From positions 7,822 to 71,821 of the forward strand of contig JAYSQZ010000044.1 in NCBI GenBank assembly GCA_043721315.1: a stretch of 64,000 nt of DNA, written 5' to 3'. The notes beneath the pieces were generated by a model. That model was not told where the DNA came from. It worked only from the letters and a program-made list of their open reading frames with translations, and did not search any database. The number at the start of each line of letters is the position of its first letter. Position 1 is the stretch's first letter. Origin of the DNA: Elstera sp043721315 (lineage in GTDB: Bacteria > Pseudomonadota > Alphaproteobacteria > Elsterales > Elsteraceae). Below, one piece after another: positions 26,222 through 34,516 of this stretch. Both the position numbers and the translations under genes were made by a program.

Positions 26222-26743
26222 TTACGTCCTGGTTTTATAGCGCACGGGCTGCCCGGTCACGATGGTATAGGGCGGCACATCCCGGGTTACGACAGCCCCC
26301 GCGCCGATCACAGCTTGCCGCCCCACCGTGACCCCGCCGAGGATCATGGCCCGCGCACCAACCCACACACCGTCTTCCAAGGTTATCGGCTTAAGGGTGT
26401 GGCGATAGGGCGGGGGTTGGCTGAAATCCAGCCCTGCCGTTTCTATAACGGCACCCTTTGAAAGCCGAACATGGTCGCCCAGAGTAATCTGCCCCGCCGC
26501 CCCTAGCGTGCAGCCGGGTCCAACGATCACGCGCTGCCCCCAGGAAATACGGTCGGGATATTTAACTTCGGCGCTCCAATGCACCACGCAGTCTTTCGGC
26601 GCAGTCGGAGCTAAGGCCGCAAAGCGCGCCCGGCTGGCCACGCGCCCCAGGCATCCCGATAGCCTCAAAACACACCGGGTAAGCGCGCGCGTTGGGCTGC
26701 TATACAACAATGCGAACGAAAGCCCGCGCAGAAAAAATCCCAA
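26222..26743 (-). CDS. WcaF/CysE-like hexapeptide acetyltransferase
   Basis: A 173-residue left-handed beta-helix acetyltransferase. Hexapeptide repeats cover about 60-165 (VIVGPGCTLGAAGQITLGDHVRLSKG region). The end, VWVGARAMILGGVTVGRQAVIGAGAVVTRDV followed by VTGQPVR, is the common signature of WcaF/LacA/NodL-type O-acetyltransferases. It begins with TTG at 26743; there is no ATG in the first 130 residues, and a GGGG ribosome site lies about nine bases upstream. It is 14 bp behind the WecA-like gene. It probably O-acetylates a sugar of the exopolysaccharide. Confidence 0.85.
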   Translation of the reverse strand: MGFFLRGLSFALLYSSPTRALTRCVLRLSGCLGRVASRARFAALAPTAPKDCVVHWSAEVKYPDRISWGQRVIVGPGCTLGAAGQITLGDHVRLSKGAVIETAGLDFSQPPPYRHTLKPITLEDGVWVGARAMILGGVTVGRQAVIGAGAVVTRDVPPYTIVTGQPVRYKTRT

Positions 26744-26757
26744 CTAAGGGTGCCCCT

Positions 26758-27762
26758 TTACACAGCGCGCAATTTACCGAAAAAAACCGGCGTAGTGGAC
26801 AGCATCAGCAACCAAGCCGCCGCCGCCATGAGCCAGAGCAGCGTAAGGCCCGGCGCGAAAACGCTCAGCACTGCCGGAACCAGGGTAGCGCTGGCATAGA
26901 GCGCCCCGGCTAAGCGAGGGGTTAAATGATCCCACAACACATGATGCAGATGGTCGCGCCCACCCCGGAACGGACTCTGCCCCCGACGTAAGCGTACGGC
27001 CAACACGCGGCCCGCATCGAACACCGGCACAATGAACCACAGCAGTAGTTGATCTATTGATACCGCGCCGTCGTTGTGGGCATGAAGCCCCAAAATACCG
27101 ATCGTGCAAGCAACCAGATAGGCCCCACTATCGCCTGCAAACACCATTCCGCGCAGATTGGCGATCAGGAAGGCCCCGCAACACAGCATGGCGACGATGT
27201 AGAGATTGAGGGGGAGCGATTCCGCCGTCACCTGCAATAGCGTGAGCCACAGCATCGCGAAGCCGGCCAGAATACCGTTGCGCCCGTCGATAAGGTTGAC
27301 GGCAAAGACGAAGGAAACCAGCACGAGCACGCCTGCCGCAAAAGCAAAGGCCGGAACCATGCCGATGCTCATGTCCCAAGAAAAATTAAGCGCTGCCGGG
27401 ATCAGCGTCGGATCGAGCCAGAAAGCCGCCGAGGTTGCAACCGCTGACAGAACAAGGCGCAGGCGCGCATCAATATCCGAGCGATCATCGACAAGACCAA
27501 TGATGTAGTGGCAAGCCACAAGAACTACACCAACCTTAACGGGCATCGGCATTCCGGCATCGAGGGAATGCAAAAAAACACCCGCCAACCCTGCCACCGC
27601 AAGCGCAGTGCCGCCCATTTTAGGCGTGGGGCGCGCGTGAAACTTGCGGGTTTTATTCGGTATATCCAACACGCCGAGACGCAACCCAAGCGGACGAGAA
27701 AGCCACAAAATCAAAAGAGTAAGCCCGACAGCTACCGCCGATTGGATAATCACCGCCGTCAT
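26758..27762 (-). CDS. Undecaprenyl-phosphate sugar-1-phosphate transferase, WecA-like
   Basis: A 334-residue polytopic inner-membrane enzyme of the MraY/WecA family. It starts a polysaccharide by moving a sugar-1-phosphate (GlcNAc or similar) onto undecaprenyl phosphate. Family motifs seen are KTRKFHARPTPKMGG near residue 37-51, the Mg-binding DD in GLVDDRSD, NLIDGRNG, MVFAGDSGA and the histidine motif in RDHLHHVL. About ten hydrophobic segments are present. It is the first gene of a three-gene minus-strand operon and the likely entry point for the polysaccharide made by the surrounding locus. Confidence 0.9.
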   Translation of the reverse strand: MTAVIIQSAVAVGLTLLILWLSRPLGLRLGVLDIPNKTRKFHARPTPKMGGTALAVAGLAGVFLHSLDAGMPMPVKVGVVLVACHYIIGLVDDRSDIDARLRLVLSAVATSAAFWLDPTLIPAALNFSWDMSIGMVPAFAFAAGVLVLVSFVFAVNLIDGRNGILAGFAMLWLTLLQVTAESLPLNLYIVAMLCCGAFLIANLRGMVFAGDSGAYLVACTIGILGLHAHNDGAVSIDQLLLWFIVPVFDAGRVLAVRLRRGQSPFRGGRDHLHHVLWDHLTPRLAGALYASATLVPAVLSVFAPGLTLLWLMAAAAWLLMLSTTPVFFGKLRAV

Positions 27763-27802
27763 AAGCCACTCCTGTTCCCGGTTTTCAACGTCATGGACCC
27801 TG

Positions 27803-27917
27803 TTCCAAATGTAGGACGATAGGTATAAAATTTCCCTTAATAAGGAAATGAATTGTTTGGAATGTGCCTATGCTTCACGTTGAGCACTGTAGCAAAAAAA
27901 CAGTATCTGCTCACGTG
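27803..27917. promoter_or_regulatory. Pair of large inverted repeats in the wecA-like/rluA-like spacer
   Basis: The 228-bp divergent spacer between the WecA-like gene and the pseudouridine synthase has two structures. The first nests TTTCC arms (ATTTCC 27830-27835 with GGAAAT 27844-27849) inside TTCCAAA/TTTGGAA arms (near 27803 and 27856). The second pairs TGAGCA (27881-27886) with TGCTCA (27908-27913), and inside it ACTGT (27886-27890) with ACAGT (27900-27904), around a run of A's. Such symmetry suggests operators for a dimeric regulator or a leader hairpin. No known motif was recognised. Confidence 0.4.
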
Positions 27918-27990
27918 ACGCGCCAAAGACCTTTCCAGCATCATAATTTCTTAATCGACAGTTAACAGTTGAGGCGCGATAAATACATCT

Positions 27991-28743
27991 ATGAACCAGC
28001 TAACGATGACAGAAATTGCGGACATGCTCCGCTATGAGGCCGATACACTCACTGATCTGGTGCAGGATTGGGTTTTGCACCGGGATGGGTTAGTGCTTGT
28101 GGTCAACAAACCGGCAGGATTGCCCGTGCATTCGGTGGCCGGCGGCAAAAGCGCGCACCTAAGCCAACTGCTATTCGCGTGGCAATATGGATTGAAGCAA
28201 CCGCCGATGCTGGCCCATCGGCTCGACCGCGACACATCAGGTTGTCTTATTCTCGCGCGCCACCGGCAGGCCATGATCCGCATGACTGATCTGTTTGCAA
28301 CCCGGCAGGTCGGAAAAATCTATTGGGCCGTGCTAGACGGCGTGCCGGAGACCGAAAGCGGCACGATTGACGCCCCCTTGGTCGATCTCAAACGCCCCGG
28401 CGGCGTTACAGTGCGCCTTGCCCGGCCAGAGGATGCCGATGCCTTAGCGGCGGTGACGGACTGGCGGGTCTTGAGTGTTCACGACCGCCGCAGTTGGATC
28501 GAGTTCCGCCCGCAAACGGGCCGCAGTCACCAGTTGCGCGTTCATGCGGCGTCTGTCTTAGGGTGCCCGATTGTCGGCGACCGACTCTATGGGCGGCACG
28601 AGGCAGGGGGCCTGCATTTACACGCGCGCAGCGTAACATTTTCTCCGCGCGCCAATAAGCCGCCCTTAACCGTGAACGCGCCGGTTCCCGATGGGCTGGC
28701 GGAAGTTCTGAGTAAGTTTCCTCAAGCCGCGCCGCTGGAATGA
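27991..28743 (+). CDS. RluA-family pseudouridine synthase
   Basis: A 250-residue RNA-modifying enzyme that isomerises uridine. The catalytic aspartate is in HRLDRDTSG (about residues 76-84). GRSHQLRVH and the GCPIVGDRLYG block follow, as in the RluA/RluC family. It lacks the N-terminal S4 RNA-binding domain found in RluC/RluD, so it resembles RluA or TruC-type enzymes, but the target RNA position cannot be told. The 3' end overlaps the convergent sensor kinase gene by 22 bp. Confidence 0.9.
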   Translation: MNQLTMTEIADMLRYEADTLTDLVQDWVLHRDGLVLVVNKPAGLPVHSVAGGKSAHLSQLLFAWQYGLKQPPMLAHRLDRDTSGCLILARHRQAMIRMTDLFATRQVGKIYWAVLDGVPETESGTIDAPLVDLKRPGGVTVRLARPEDADALAAVTDWRVLSVHDRRSWIEFRPQTGRSHQLRVHAASVLGCPIVGDRLYGRHEAGGLHLHARSVTFSPRANKPPLTVNAPVPDGLAEVLSKFPQAAPLE

Positions 28744-30455
28744 TCCTCGTCACCTTGGTCCGGCAGAAGCTCGATACAGGGCGTGAAATCCAAGATAATT
28801 GCCGTGCCGGTGCCCACCTGGGTCTCAATCGTGATCGTAATACCGTGCGCCCCCAGCAACTCTTTAGTAATGGCGAGGCCAAGGCCCGTGCCGCGCTCCC
28901 CCACCGAGCGGTAGGCATCGCGATCATCGAAGGTGGCGAACGGACGAAAAAGATCGCCCAAGCGCTCCGGCGGAATGCCCGGCCCCGTATCGCGAATAGT
29001 CAGCAGATAGCGTTGTTCCGCGCTAATCCGCGCCTTCATCTCGACGATTTGGCCGGGCTGCGAGGCTTTGATAGCATTCGAGAGGAAATTGCAGATAGAT
29101 TGCGCGAGGCGCGTGCGGTCGCCAATCACACGCGGCCAATCATCGCCCCCACACTGAAACACCGAAATACCCTGCCGCCGCCCAAGGCCCGAGCCAATCC
29201 GCGTCGTCTCCTCCAAGAGTTCGGCCATGATAATGGGGCGGCGGTGTAGAATGATTTCGGCGTTCTCGATGCGGGCAATATCTAGCATGTCATTGATAAT
29301 CGCGAGCAAGTGCGACGCGCTCTGATGAATATCGCCTGCGTAGCTTGAGATGCGGCTAGGCTCGGTCACATAGCGGTCCCGGATCACTTCCGAAAAACCC
29401 ATAATGGCGTTCAGCGGCGTGCGCAGCTCGTGACTCATTGTGGCAAGAAACGTGCTTTTGGCTCGGTCGGCCCGCACAGCGCGGGCGCGTTCGGCTTCAA
29501 GGCTCAACTCGCGCGCCTTAAGCTGGCTGATGTCACGGTGACACAGCACCCGCCACGCACCCTTTTGTGCTAAAATAGTTTGCAGATAACGCCCCTCTCC
29601 CAAGGCGTAATCGGTACTCCACTGGCCCGAGGCCGTTCCATCAATCGCCTGTGCTTGCCAAGGGGCAAGGGCCAGAAAGACGGGAAACGCCATCCCCTGC
29701 GCGGGGTGAGCGCCCAGCAGTTTTGCCATTGCCGAGTTCCACAGCACTAAACGACCGGCTTCGTCGAACAGCGCTACCGCATCGGTGACGGAGGCCACCG
29801 CCAACCATTCTTGCCGCAGGCGGGCCAAGTGCCGCGACAGCCGAAGCTGCGAGCCTCGCGCCACAATCGCCTGCCGATAGGTGCCGTTGACGCGCTGAAT
29901 GGAGAAAATCAACGCGACCCAATAAACCGACGCCAAGACCGACAGCGTCCAATAACTACCGCCGTGCCAGCCGAAAAATAATATCCACGGGAGCAAGGCC
30001 GCCGAAACGAACGCATACGCAGCGCGCGGCAGCGCACTCAGTGTCGTCGCCGATCCTGAGACAAAGGCCGCCACAACCAACGCGACGACATATTGATCGA
30101 GCGGCGCAGCCTTCACGGTCAGCAGCGACGCGGCCCCCCAAAGAAAACCAGAAATCCCGGCGCTCCAAACGGCGCGCCGGGCAATCCGGTTGAAGCGGGC
30201 GCGCGTCAGGGGGCGGGTTGTTTCGCGCATCCGCGCCCAGCGCTGAAAATTCCACAGGCTGCCCGCGAGATGAAACACCATCCAGAGCAGCAACACGCCC
30301 CATTCCTGAACCGTCTCAGGGCCAACGAAAGCCAACTGCCCGGCAATCACCAAGGCTGCCACTGCCGTCGCGCCGCTATTGATCGGAGTTTGGTGAATGA
30401 ACAGGCGCAACACTTCGGCGTGGTAGCGGTTGCTTCCCGGATTGGTACTGATCAT
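28722..30455 (-). CDS. Membrane-bound sensor histidine kinase
   Basis: A 577-residue kinase. Five or six membrane helices fill the first 200 residues, with short loops and no large periplasmic domain. A PAS-like region (about 220-315) is followed by the HisKA domain with phosphoacceptor H342 in MSHELRTPLNAIMGF. The HATPase domain has an N box (NFLSNAIKA), a G1 box (DTGPGIPPERLGDLF) and a G2 box (GTGLGLAITKELLGAHG). No response regulator gene is adjacent, so it is an orphan; in alphaproteobacteria such kinases often feed cell-cycle regulators. The signal is unknown. Confidence 0.9.
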   Translation of the reverse strand: MISTNPGSNRYHAEVLRLFIHQTPINSGATAVAALVIAGQLAFVGPETVQEWGVLLLWMVFHLAGSLWNFQRWARMRETTRPLTRARFNRIARRAVWSAGISGFLWGAASLLTVKAAPLDQYVVALVVAAFVSGSATTLSALPRAAYAFVSAALLPWILFFGWHGGSYWTLSVLASVYWVALIFSIQRVNGTYRQAIVARGSQLRLSRHLARLRQEWLAVASVTDAVALFDEAGRLVLWNSAMAKLLGAHPAQGMAFPVFLALAPWQAQAIDGTASGQWSTDYALGEGRYLQTILAQKGAWRVLCHRDISQLKARELSLEAERARAVRADRAKSTFLATMSHELRTPLNAIMGFSEVIRDRYVTEPSRISSYAGDIHQSASHLLAIINDMLDIARIENAEIILHRRPIIMAELLEETTRIGSGLGRRQGISVFQCGGDDWPRVIGDRTRLAQSICNFLSNAIKASQPGQIVEMKARISAEQRYLLTIRDTGPGIPPERLGDLFRPFATFDDRDAYRSVGERGTGLGLAITKELLGAHGITITIETQVGTGTAIILDFTPCIELLPDQGDEDHSSGAA

Positions 30456-30536
30456 GGTGCGCCTTCGCCACCTTTCCCCAATCGTCCCGGAGCGAGCCTC
30501 TCAACAAGCGATAGCGCGCAGGTTTTGTAAGTTTTT

Positions 30537-30574
30537 AGGCTTAAACATTAGCATAGTTTTAAGCGTATTAGCCT
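30537..30574. promoter_or_regulatory. Inverted repeat upstream of the sensor kinase gene
   Basis: AGGCTTAAAC at 30537-30546 faces GTTTTAAGC at 30556-30564, with a one-base bulge, and AGCCT at 30570-30574 repeats the outer arm. It lies in the 227-bp AT-rich spacer between ptsN and the kinase start, about 85 bp upstream of the kinase ATG. It could be an operator or a weak terminator for ptsN; no T-run follows on the minus strand. Confidence 0.3.
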
Positions 30575-30682
30575 GTATATCTACAGTAAATGCTGAGCGC
30601 GTTTAATCACCCGCAACAGCAGCCTTTCTAAGCAGAAGAAACATTTAGAGACCCTGCTCCGAAAAAATAGACAAAAATCTCT

Positions 30683-31177
30683 CTAAGCCGCGTGGCTGCT
30701 GGCCGATTGCGCCGTGAGAATGAGATAGAGCGCGTCGGCGGTTTCGGCCCCGCGCAGTTTATCGCAGGTGCTTTTGTCGCGCAGCAGGCGAGAGACGCGG
30801 GCCAGCGCCTTCAAATGGTCGGCCCCTGCCGCTTCCGGCGCGAGTAGCAGAAAAATGAGATCGACTGGCTGTTCATCAATCGCCTCGAAATCCACGGGCC
30901 TGTCGAGCTTGGCGAACAGGCCGCGCAGTTTGGGAAGCTGTGGTAATTTGCCGTGGGGAATAGCAATCCCCGCGCCCACGCCGGTCGTGCCGAGCCGTTC
31001 ACGCTCTAACAGCACTTCAAAAATATCGCGCTCGCTCGTGCCATCCGGCCCCATCAGATCAGCGGCGCGTTTTGCCAGTTCCTGCAACGCCTGCTTTTTG
31101 GTTGCTGCCCGCAGATTAACGACTACCGCGTCTGGGGAGATGAGGTCTGCAATATCCATCGGTTCCTGCTCTGACAA
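30683..31177 (-). CDS. ptsN: Nitrogen-regulatory PTS EIIA protein
   Basis: EIIA-Ntr, the last phosphoacceptor of the nitrogen PTS, which regulates potassium transport, nitrogen metabolism and stress responses through its phosphorylation state. The 164 residues form one EIIA type-2 domain. The phosphorylated histidine is H75 in GIAIPHGKLP, preceded by ERERLGTTGVG. It lies downstream of rpoN and hpf as in most proteobacteria. No Npr or PtsP gene is in the window. An internal ATG at codon 7 is a possible alternative start. Confidence 0.95.
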   Translation of the reverse strand: MSEQEPMDIADLISPDAVVVNLRAATKKQALQELAKRAADLMGPDGTSERDIFEVLLERERLGTTGVGAGIAIPHGKLPQLPKLRGLFAKLDRPVDFEAIDEQPVDLIFLLLAPEAAGADHLKALARVSRLLRDKSTCDKLRGAETADALYLILTAQSASSHAA

Positions 31178-31213
31178 TTTTCAGCGTCGCCGTCATGACC
31201 GAAGAAAGCGAGG

Positions 31214-31238
31214 AAGGGCGCGTTCAAGCCGCGCCCTT
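31214..31238. other. Hairpin between hpf and ptsN
   Basis: Perfect nine-base arms (31214-31222 and 31230-31238) around a seven-base loop in the 109-bp gap between hpf and ptsN. Read on the plus strand it is followed by a short T-run; on the coding (minus) strand it is not. It may act as an RNA processing or stability hairpin rather than as a terminator. Confidence 0.4.
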
Positions 31239-31286
31239 ACCGTTTTTCCGCAAGCAGTGCCGCGCGGAGACCGCCTTAAAAGACGA

Positions 31287-31928
31287 TCATTGCGCGGCAG
31301 ACAGCACGCCCTTTGGCTCGCCCCGCGTAACCGGAATACCAGACGGGTTAACCGTCTGACTATTCCCTTGCGGATCAATCCAGCCGATATGACCGTCGGC
31401 ACGGCGATAAATCACGTTCAACCCGCCGTGGGTTACGTGGCGGAACATGAGCACGGGCAGGTCGCCAAGGTCAAGCCGCATCACCGCATCGGGCACGGCG
31501 AGGGTTTCGATGGAAACCTGGAGTTCCGCCACGATCATCGGCTGCGTACTCAGCGGCGCGGTCTCTTCTTCCGCTTCCGGTGCCAACACATAAGAGGTCG
31601 CGGATTCGATATCGTGCGGCATAACCCCGCGATGATGATCTTCCTTTAGGCGGCGCTTGTAGCGGCGAATACGCTTTTCGGCGTGTTCAATCGCCTCATC
31701 CGCCGCTCGGTGCGCGTCGGTCGCGCTGGCTTTCGCTTGAACCGTTAAGTTTCGGGCGACGTGAACCGTAATATCCACTCGAACCAAATGCGCGTCGGGC
31801 GATAACACCACCGTCGCATCTAAAGGGCGGGCGAAATATTTATTCACGGCGTCGGTGAGGGATGTTGTGATGTGGGTGCGGAGGGCATCCCCAACATCCA
31901 TTTGTTTGCCCTTAACAGTAACCTGCAT
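31287..31928 (-). CDS. hpf: Long-form ribosome hibernation promoting factor
   Basis: Binds the 30S decoding region and dimerises ribosomes into inactive 100S particles in stationary phase or starvation. The 213-residue protein has the N-terminal S30AE domain (1-105, MQVTVKGKQMDVGDALRTHI then YKRRLKEDHH). A linker and a C-terminal dimerisation domain follow (about 155-205, DLPVLMFRHVTHGGLNVIYRRADGHIGWIDP). This is the long type found in alphaproteobacteria; enterobacterial HPF is short. It is downstream of rpoN with a 219-bp spacer, so it may also have its own promoter. Confidence 0.94.
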   Translation of the reverse strand: MQVTVKGKQMDVGDALRTHITTSLTDAVNKYFARPLDATVVLSPDAHLVRVDITVHVARNLTVQAKASATDAHRAADEAIEHAEKRIRRYKRRLKEDHHRGVMPHDIESATSYVLAPEAEEETAPLSTQPMIVAELQVSIETLAVPDAVMRLDLGDLPVLMFRHVTHGGLNVIYRRADGHIGWIDPQGNSQTVNPSGIPVTRGEPKGVLSAAQ

Positions 31929-32147
31929 GGCAACCTACCTATTTTTCTGTGAAAGACTAGGTTAGGCAACGGGTTCGGGTAAAAGAGAACAATCGTTCCC
32001 TAATTTTTCGCTCAGTCAACGCCGATCACAATCGGCCAAGCACCAAGTTAACCCTCTAAACCATTGCATATAGGCAACAGTGTTGCTGGTTCCAACTCTT
32101 GTCGGCGTATCTCCCTATTTGTGTTGAAGATAGCGTTACAGAGTTTT

Positions 32148-33665
32148 TTAGATTCCGAAAGCCTTTTCGCGTCGTCGCTGCACAGAAGAGGAAATTCGCA
32201 TGGCTTCCCGATATTTTGCCACCGTCCGGCGGGCAATATCGACGCCATCGACCCTTAAAATCTCCACAATCTTATCGTCCGAGAGCACGGAGGTCGGCTT
32301 TTCGGCCTCGATCAAGGCTTTGATGCGGTAGCGGACGGCTTCCGCCGAATGGGCCGCCGACCCATCTGCCGATTGAATGGCCGAGGTAAAGAAATACTTC
32401 AACTCCAACATGCCGCGCGGCGTTGCGATATATTTTGCCGTCGTCACCCGGCTCACAGTGCTTTCGTGCAAGCCAACGCCTTCGGCAATATCGCGCAGAA
32501 TGAGTGGGCGCAGGTGCGTAATACCGTGGCGGAAGAAGGCATCCTGCTGCCGCACGATCTCGCTCGCCACTTTCAGAATAGTCGTGGCGCGCTGGTGCAG
32601 GGCCTTTACCAACCAGTTCGCGGTTTGAAATTGCTCGGAGATATACTCTTTATCCGTCTTGCTTAGGGGCTGGCGGCGCACGCGGCTGTGATAGCGGTTG
32701 TTGACCAGCACGCGCGGCAATGTTTCGGGGTTAAGCTCTAAAATCCAGGTCTCATCGGGCAGGGCGTGCATGAGAATATCGGGCGTTACCGGGTCCACAT
32801 CGCTACGCTCGAACGCCAGCCCCGGCTTGGGGTTCAGCGCCCGAATTTCCCCGATCATCTCGGTCATGTCGGCGGCATCTACCCCGCAGATGCGTTGCAG
32901 TGTCGCGACATCCCGGTGGGCCAGCAACGGCAGATGATCGAGCAAGGCTTGCATGGCTGGATCGAGCCGATTGCGCTCGGCCAGTTGCAAGGCTAGGCAC
33001 TCGCCAAGCGAGCGCGCCCCAACTCCTGTGGGATCGAAGCGTTGGACCTGCTTAAGCACGGCTTCGATCCGCGCCTCAGCGCAACCGAACTGATCGGCAA
33101 AGCCCAAGAGGGGTTCGGACAGATAGCCGGCATCATCAATGGCCTCAACCAAGGCCGCCGCAATCATCCGCTCGGTCGGGTGCGCGAAGGTAAGGCCCAC
33201 CTGATCCATCAAATGCTGGCGCAGGGTAGGCCGCTCGGTGAGCGTTTCTTCCAGCCCGCGCAAATCCTCATCGAAATCGCCCCGGCTGCCGCTGCCCGAG
33301 GCACCACTGCCGCCGTTCATGCTGAGGCCCGCCTCGACCATACCAAGGTCGGTGCCATCGGTTTCGGTCACGCGGCCAGGGCTACTGTCCGGGTCGGCCC
33401 AGGCGGTATCGAGTGGCGACTCGGCGTCCGGTAGCGGCAGTTCGGAGCGCAAGGCGTCCACGGCATCGCGGGGGGTTTCCACGACCGGCGGCGGCTCGGA
33501 CGCAACCTCCTCCCGTTCCAGCAGCGGGTTGCGCTCCAACTCCGCCTCAACGAAAACCGATAGCTCCATGTTCGAGAGTTGCAGCAGCTTAATCGCCTGC
33601 TGCAACTGCGGCGTCATCACCAGAGATTGCGATTGCCTTAAGTCAAGGCGGGGGGCCAGCACCAT
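32148..33665 (-). CDS. rpoN: RNA polymerase sigma-54 factor
   Basis: Directs RNA polymerase to -24/-12 promoters that need an enhancer-binding ATPase. The 505 residues include the Gln-rich region I (RLDLRQSQSLVMTPQLQQAIKLLQLSN at the N-terminus, given here in part). An acidic linker with Gly/Ser repeats follows at about 60-130, then the core-binding domain and the helix-turn-helix. The RpoN box reads ARRTVAKYRE near the C-terminus. It is 17 bp behind lptB, in the usual lptB-rpoN-hpf-ptsN order. No sigma-54 activator gene is in the window. Confidence 0.96.
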   Translation of the reverse strand: MVLAPRLDLRQSQSLVMTPQLQQAIKLLQLSNMELSVFVEAELERNPLLEREEVASEPPPVVETPRDAVDALRSELPLPDAESPLDTAWADPDSSPGRVTETDGTDLGMVEAGLSMNGGSGASGSGSRGDFDEDLRGLEETLTERPTLRQHLMDQVGLTFAHPTERMIAAALVEAIDDAGYLSEPLLGFADQFGCAEARIEAVLKQVQRFDPTGVGARSLGECLALQLAERNRLDPAMQALLDHLPLLAHRDVATLQRICGVDAADMTEMIGEIRALNPKPGLAFERSDVDPVTPDILMHALPDETWILELNPETLPRVLVNNRYHSRVRRQPLSKTDKEYISEQFQTANWLVKALHQRATTILKVASEIVRQQDAFFRHGITHLRPLILRDIAEGVGLHESTVSRVTTAKYIATPRGMLELKYFFTSAIQSADGSAAHSAEAVRYRIKALIEAEKPTSVLSDDKIVEILRVDGVDIARRTVAKYREAMRISSSVQRRREKAFGI

Positions 33666-33682
33666 GAAGCGGGTATGCCCTC

Positions 33683-34516
33683 TTACAGACTAAAACGGTC
33701 GCCGAGATAAACCCGGCGCACATCCTGATGGCTCACAATCTCGCGCGGGGTGCCGTGCATCAACACCACACCATCGTGCAGAATATACGCACGATCAACA
33801 ATATCGAGGGTTTCGCGGACGTTATGGTCCGTAATCAGCACGCCGATGCCGCGATCTTTAAGATGCTTTACTAAATCGCGAATATCGCTGACCGCAATGG
33901 GATCAATCCCCGCCAGCGGCTCGTCCAGCAGCACGAAATCCGGCTGGGACGCCAGCGCGCGCGCGATTTCAGTGCGCCGACGCTCCCCGCCCGATAGGGC
34001 CAAGGCAGGCGTGCGGCGCAAGTGATCAATGGAAAATTCGGCCAACAGCGCGTCCAGCATCGCTTCGCGCTTATCGCGGTCTTTCTCCACCACTTCCAGC
34101 ACGGCGCGGATATTTTGCTCCACGCTCATGCCGCGAAAGATGGAAGCCTCTTGCGGCAGATAGCCAACGCCAAGGCGGGCACGGCGGTACATGGGCAGAT
34201 GGGTTATATTATGGCCATCGAGCGTGATGCGGCCCGAATCGGCGCGGATGAGACCGGTAATCATATAGAAACAGGTCGTCTTCCCAGCGCCGTTCGGCCC
34301 CAACAGCCCCACGGCTTCCCCGCGCGCGACCGAAAGCGACACATCGCGAACAACAGGGCGCTTCTTATACCGCTTGCCAAGGCTATGGGCGACAAGCCCA
34401 GAGCCGCCCGTGGGCACAAGCCGAGGCGTGGGTTGAAGTTCGTCCGCCACGCTGGGAGTGCTACCCTGGCCGGTCAACCGTTGCCACCAGGAAGCCTGTT
34501 GCGTTTCTTGACTCAT
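33683..34516 (-). CDS. lptB: Lipopolysaccharide export ATPase
   Basis: ATPase of the LptB2FGC complex that pulls LPS out of the inner membrane. The 277-residue protein has Walker A in GLLGPNGAGKTTCFYMI, the ABC signature in LSGGERRRTEIARAL and Walker B in FVLLDEPLAGIDP. An N-terminal extension of about 40 residues precedes the ATPase domain, longer than in E. coli (241 residues). The start overlaps the lptA stop by four bases. LptF and LptG are not in the window. Confidence 0.95.
   Translation of the reverse strand: MSQETQQASWWQRLTGQGSTPSVADELQPTPRLVPTGGSGLVAHSLGKRYKKRPVVRDVSLSVARGEAVGLLGPNGAGKTTCFYMITGLIRADSGRITLDGHNITHLPMYRRARLGVGYLPQEASIFRGMSVEQNIRAVLEVVEKDRDKREAMLDALLAEFSIDHLRRTPALALSGGERRRTEIARALASQPDFVLLDEPLAGIDPIAVSDIRDLVKHLKDRGIGVLITDHNVRETLDIVDRAYILHDGVVLMHGTPREIVSHQDVRRVYLGDRFSL

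Noticed and set aside
31929..32147. Search for a sigma-54 promoter before hpf.
   Set aside because: The closest match to TGGCAC-N5-TTGC in the minus strand of this spacer lacks the invariant GC pair spacing, so no site is claimed.
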